This document shows positions 5,717 to 8,362 of a stretch of DNA of 8,362 nucleotides, one piece after another; the stretch's first letter is position 1; the number at the start of each line of letters is the position of its first letter. Made by a program: the position numbers and the translations under genes. Origin of the DNA: an uncultured Anaerolineales bacterium (GTDB lineage: Bacteria > Chloroflexota > Anaerolineae > Anaerolineales > UBA11657); contig CAJWIA010000053.1 of the NCBI GenBank assembly GCA_913040765.1, positions 1-8,362 on the forward strand, given 5' to 3'. The notes beneath the pieces were generated by a model, which searched no databases, was not told the origin of the DNA, and worked only from the letters and a program-made list of their open reading frames with translations.

Positions 5717-7765
5717 TCAAAAGGGTTGTACGATAGATTTGTTATTTGTGATTATGTGTCTATCACGCTGGTCAGGCCACGTAGCTACCAGCGTGCCAAG
5801 TACGAAGAGAAATCCACCTATCCATATCCAATTGATCAGAGGATTAAGATAGACCTTAAATGTAGCCTGTTGTGGTCCAACAGGCTTCCAATCAATTAGC
5901 AAAACGTATAGGTCTCCTTCCAGAGTGCTGTAAACATCCGGAATAGTCATTCTTTGTTGGCTTATATTATAATAGTCACGTCTTGGTTCTAATTCACCAA
6001 TCAATTTGTTGTTCTTGTATACAGCTAGTGTTGCTTTAGTAACAAAACGCCCGTCATTTTCTGGGTATTCAGTTAGATCTTTGTACACTAATGAGTAGTC
6101 CTCTAAACTCATCCGTTCTTCAAGAGCTAAGGTACCTTGAGTTTCAGTCTGGAACATCTCAACACCAATAATTCCAACTGCCATGAATACAATACCTAAG
6201 TGCACTATATATCCTCCATAACGACGACGATTTCTTGATATGAGTAGCCACAAAGAAATAAAAAAACTGTTGCCGCTAGATTTGCTTCGTGCGATAGCTC
6301 CCCGATAGAATTCATATATTGTTACGCAAAACACAAGGCTTGCTAGCCAAAGGCTAAATAAGGCTGCAAAATTAAGTGTGCCCGAAATCATAGAAGTTAT
6401 GGGTACCAGCAAAGATATCATCGTTGGCTTCCATATTAGATGGCCAATTCGGTTGACTGTAGTGATTCTCCAAGCTACTAAGGGTACTATTCCCATTAAT
6501 AACAGCAACGCAGCGAATTGTGGTCCAGTAGTGCGCTCGTAAAATGGCGGTCCTACGGTGACTCTCTGTCCAGTGATGATTTCTGAGATAAGTGGATAGA
6601 TCACTCCCCAAAAGCACGCGACTAATATTCCCATAAATAGCAGATTGTTTAGTAAAAACATACCTTCACGTGATAACCAGCTTGTAAGGGTTTTGCTAGA
6701 TGCTAGAGATTCCCAGCCACGAAAGAGCAACAACAATGAAATAGTAAAAGTTACTGTTATAAAAATAAAAAATAGAGGACCTATTGAGCTCTGGGCAAAG
6801 GCATGAACAGAGGATAGCACTCCTGATCTAGTAAGAAATGTTCCAAATATCACCAATGCATAAGTCAGTATTATTAATATCATGTTCCATCTTTTAAACA
6901 TGCCATGTTTTTCTTGAATAATTACGGAATGTAAAAAGGCTGTTCCAGTTAACCACGGCATAAAAGCAGCTATCTCTACTGGGTCCCATCCCCAGTAGCC
7001 ACCCCATCCCAGTACATCATAAGCCCAACGACCACCTAACAATAGTCCTAGCGATAGCAATAGCCAGGCAATAAGAGTCCATCGACGTGTGGCTCGTATC
7101 CAGACCCCATCCGTGCGGCCGACTGCAAGAGCTCCGATTGCAAAACTGTAAGGTATTACAAAGCCGACGAAACCGAGATATAGCATAGGAGGATGGATAA
7201 TCATCCCAGGATGGCGCAAGAGAGGATTGAGGCCTGCTCCGTCATTGGGAGTGAACATAAGGTTTGCATCTGGTCTCATCATAGATGAGGTAATATTGCC
7301 AAAGGAATCAATCCAGAGAACATTGAATGGATTTTCTACAAACACATTTAAGCTCACAAAAAACGCAAGAGTTACCATACTTGCAGTGATTACATATGGC
7401 TGCATGTCACGCTCTTTACTCCAGTCACGAAGCATCACTATCCCAGTGTAAGACGACATTAGCCAAGACCAGAACAGCAAACTTCCAGCTTGTCCTCCCC
7501 ATAGCGCAGTTGCTTTTAGGTACCAAGGCATTGCTCGGCTAGATACGCTAGCTACATACTCGATTTCAAAATGTTCGTTAGTTAGAAGGTAGACAAGGAT
7601 TAGACAAGCCAATGTAAGAAGAAACCATACCGCTAATACTGCATTACGTGCTGAGTCAACCCACTGTAATTTATTATTGTTGATATATACTCTTGCTGAT
7701 ACTATGGCATAAAATGAGCACAATAATGCTAGTAGTAAAGCTGTATAACCAAGGTTAACAATCAT
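5717..7765 (-). CDS. ccmF: Cytochrome c heme lyase CcmF
   Basis: Large integral membrane protein that takes heme from CcmE and attaches it to apocytochrome, the central ligation step of System I. The 682 residues contain about 15 membrane helices. The WWD motif is WGGYWGWDPVE at 254-264. All four histidines important in E. coli CcmF appear conserved: H191 in MIIHPPMLY, H279 in AFLHSVI, H321 in SSVHAFA, and H522 in YIVHLGI. A soluble outer domain lies at about 540-640 (containing EERMSLEDYSLVY and EPRRDYYN) before a final helix near 646-663. Length is normal for the family (E. coli about 650). ATG at 7765 follows the ccmE stop by 44 bases, with no Shine-Dalgarno sequence. NrfE and CcsA share the motif, but ccmE upstream and ccmH downstream make CcmF the clear choice. 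No truncation or frameshift. Confidence 0.97.
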   Translation of the reverse strand: MIVNLGYTALLLALLCSFYAIVSARVYINNNKLQWVDSARNAVLAVWFLLTLACLILVYLLTNEHFEIEYVASVSSRAMPWYLKATALWGGQAGSLLFWSWLMSSYTGIVMLRDWSKERDMQPYVITASMVTLAFFVSLNVFVENPFNVLWIDSFGNITSSMMRPDANLMFTPNDGAGLNPLLRHPGMIIHPPMLYLGFVGFVIPYSFAIGALAVGRTDGVWIRATRRWTLIAWLLLSLGLLLGGRWAYDVLGWGGYWGWDPVEIAAFMPWLTGTAFLHSVIIQEKHGMFKRWNMILIILTYALVIFGTFLTRSGVLSSVHAFAQSSIGPLFFIFITVTFTISLLLLFRGWESLASSKTLTSWLSREGMFLLNNLLFMGILVACFWGVIYPLISEIITGQRVTVGPPFYERTTGPQFAALLLLMGIVPLVAWRITTVNRIGHLIWKPTMISLLVPITSMISGTLNFAALFSLWLASLVFCVTIYEFYRGAIARSKSSGNSFFISLWLLISRNRRRYGGYIVHLGIVFMAVGIIGVEMFQTETQGTLALEERMSLEDYSLVYKDLTEYPENDGRFVTKATLAVYKNNKLIGELEPRRDYYNISQQRMTIPDVYSTLEGDLYVLLIDWKPVGPQQATFKVYLNPLINWIWIGGFLFVLGTLVATWPDQRDRHIITNNKSIVQPF

Positions 7766-7809
7766 TAGAGGAATAGCTCAGACAGCGACGTACCAACTGC
7801 TAGTGTCTG

Positions 7810-8325
7810 TCAGTTGTTGGTTTGATTTGGTAATTCGTCTTCGTATTTTGTTGGACATTTTAGTAGTAGTGTGTCAGCCACGAAAACATTATCTTCATTC
7901 AAATGCCCATCCATAATTGCTTGGGCTTCGTCTCTTAGTAGATCAGGCATTGGACCTTGGTAGGATATTCTAAGACGTGCTTGGTTTGGGTTTGCAATAG
8001 CTTCATGAAGTACTCTAGCAAGACCACCTTTAGCCACAATTTCATCCGAGTCACCAGGAACATGTGCTACTGTAAAATCCAGTGTTAAGTTATCTGCATC
8101 ATAGCTAATAGAATCTCCAATTACTGCTCCTGATATACGTACATTCTCTCCTATAGCAGCTGTTTGTTCGATGACTAACTCATCAACTGTATAATAATAT
8201 TTACTGGTACTTTGAGTAGTGCTGGCAATAAGATATATGATTGCGCTTATTATTAGAAAACCGCCTAACAGAAATTTATTGCGCTGATGATTTGATTGTG
8301 TTGTCGGCTCTTTATATAAAGTCAT
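7810..8325 (-). CDS. ccmE: Heme chaperone CcmE, Cys-type (CPTKY)
   Basis: Membrane-anchored heme chaperone that covalently holds heme delivered by CcmC and passes it to CcmF. The 171 residues have a short polar N-terminus, one membrane helix at about 17-36, and an OB-fold outer domain at about 42-155 (YYYTVDELV, ENVRISGAVIGDSI, LTLDFTVAHV, ARLRISYQGPMPDLLRDE, FVADTLLLKC). In the classical protein heme binds a His in an HxxxY motif; here the position reads CPTKY, with C157 and Y161. That is the CxxxY form known from archaea and Desulfovibrio (variant 'System I*'), where the cysteine carries the heme. It is the first ccm gene inside the window. The frame is open upstream to the window edge, so the start is the best visible ATG, without a clear Shine-Dalgarno sequence; the membrane-helix position fits this start. 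Confidence 0.95.
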   Translation of the reverse strand: MTLYKEPTTQSNHQRNKFLLGGFLIISAIIYLIASTTQSTSKYYYTVDELVIEQTAAIGENVRISGAVIGDSISYDADNLTLDFTVAHVPGDSDEIVAKGGLARVLHEAIANPNQARLRISYQGPMPDLLRDEAQAIMDGHLNEDNVFVADTLLLKCPTKYEDELPNQTNN

Positions 8326-8362
8326 GATATAAAAGTTGCTTAATTGTACCTGAAGAACACGA

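Noticed and set aside
6372..6617. 81-residue minus-strand frame inside ccmF
   Set aside because: It is an alternative frame of ccmF, which is full length with all expected histidines; no independent support.
7766..7809. Possible small gene or regulatory element between ccmE and ccmF
   Set aside because: Only 44 bases, with no ribosome binding site, hairpin or start-stop pair of useful length; treated as a plain spacer.

Overview
The window reads as one continuous minus-strand gene cluster from an A+T-rich bacterium. It holds a complete System I (Ccm) cytochrome c maturation operon followed by two carbon-metabolism genes. Gene content points to Chloroflexota, perhaps a marine Dehalococcoidia/SAR202-like lineage. 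The clues are an archaeal/Chloroflexota/actinobacterial-type bifunctional phosphoglucose/phosphomannose isomerase, a Cys-type CcmE, a CcmH with a CPVC...ACGTQAC pattern, a very short CcmI-like protein, and a PEP/pyruvate-binding protein with a long N-terminal extension. The taxonomic assignment is an inference from protein style, not a database result.

Layout, in the direction of transcription (high to low coordinates): ccmE (8325-7810), ccmF (7765-5717), ccmH (5692-5201), ccmG-type thioredoxin (5210-4635), a short ccmI-like gene (4627-4340), ccmA (4310-3606), ccmB (3613-2912), ccmC (2901-2200), ccmD (2188-2015, only 57 codons), then pgi/pmi (1929-874) and the 5' part of a PEP/pyruvate-binding (PPDK/PEP synthase-like) gene (857 to the window edge). 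Intergenic gaps are 7-85 bases and two junctions overlap. There is no gene-free stretch over 300 bases, and I see no RNA gene, mobile element, CRISPR array or convincing terminator.

How the parts work together (family knowledge): CcmA/CcmB/CcmC/CcmD form the ABC-type complex that loads heme onto CcmE and releases holo-CcmE. CcmF takes heme from CcmE and ligates it to apocytochrome CXXCH motifs that CcmG and CcmH keep reduced, and CcmI normally helps present the apocytochrome. Two features stand out. CcmE carries a Cys (CPTKY) where the classical His heme ligand sits, as in the variant 'System I*', yet a CcmH homologue and a CcmI remnant are still present. The CcmI-like protein consists of a membrane anchor and a short helical segment without the TPR domain.

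Most genes in the operon have no clear Shine-Dalgarno sequence. ccmD and pgi/pmi have strong ones, and the pgi/pmi site moves its start to an internal ATG. No wholly new system is evident; the window is mainly a well-organised, slightly unorthodox Ccm locus.
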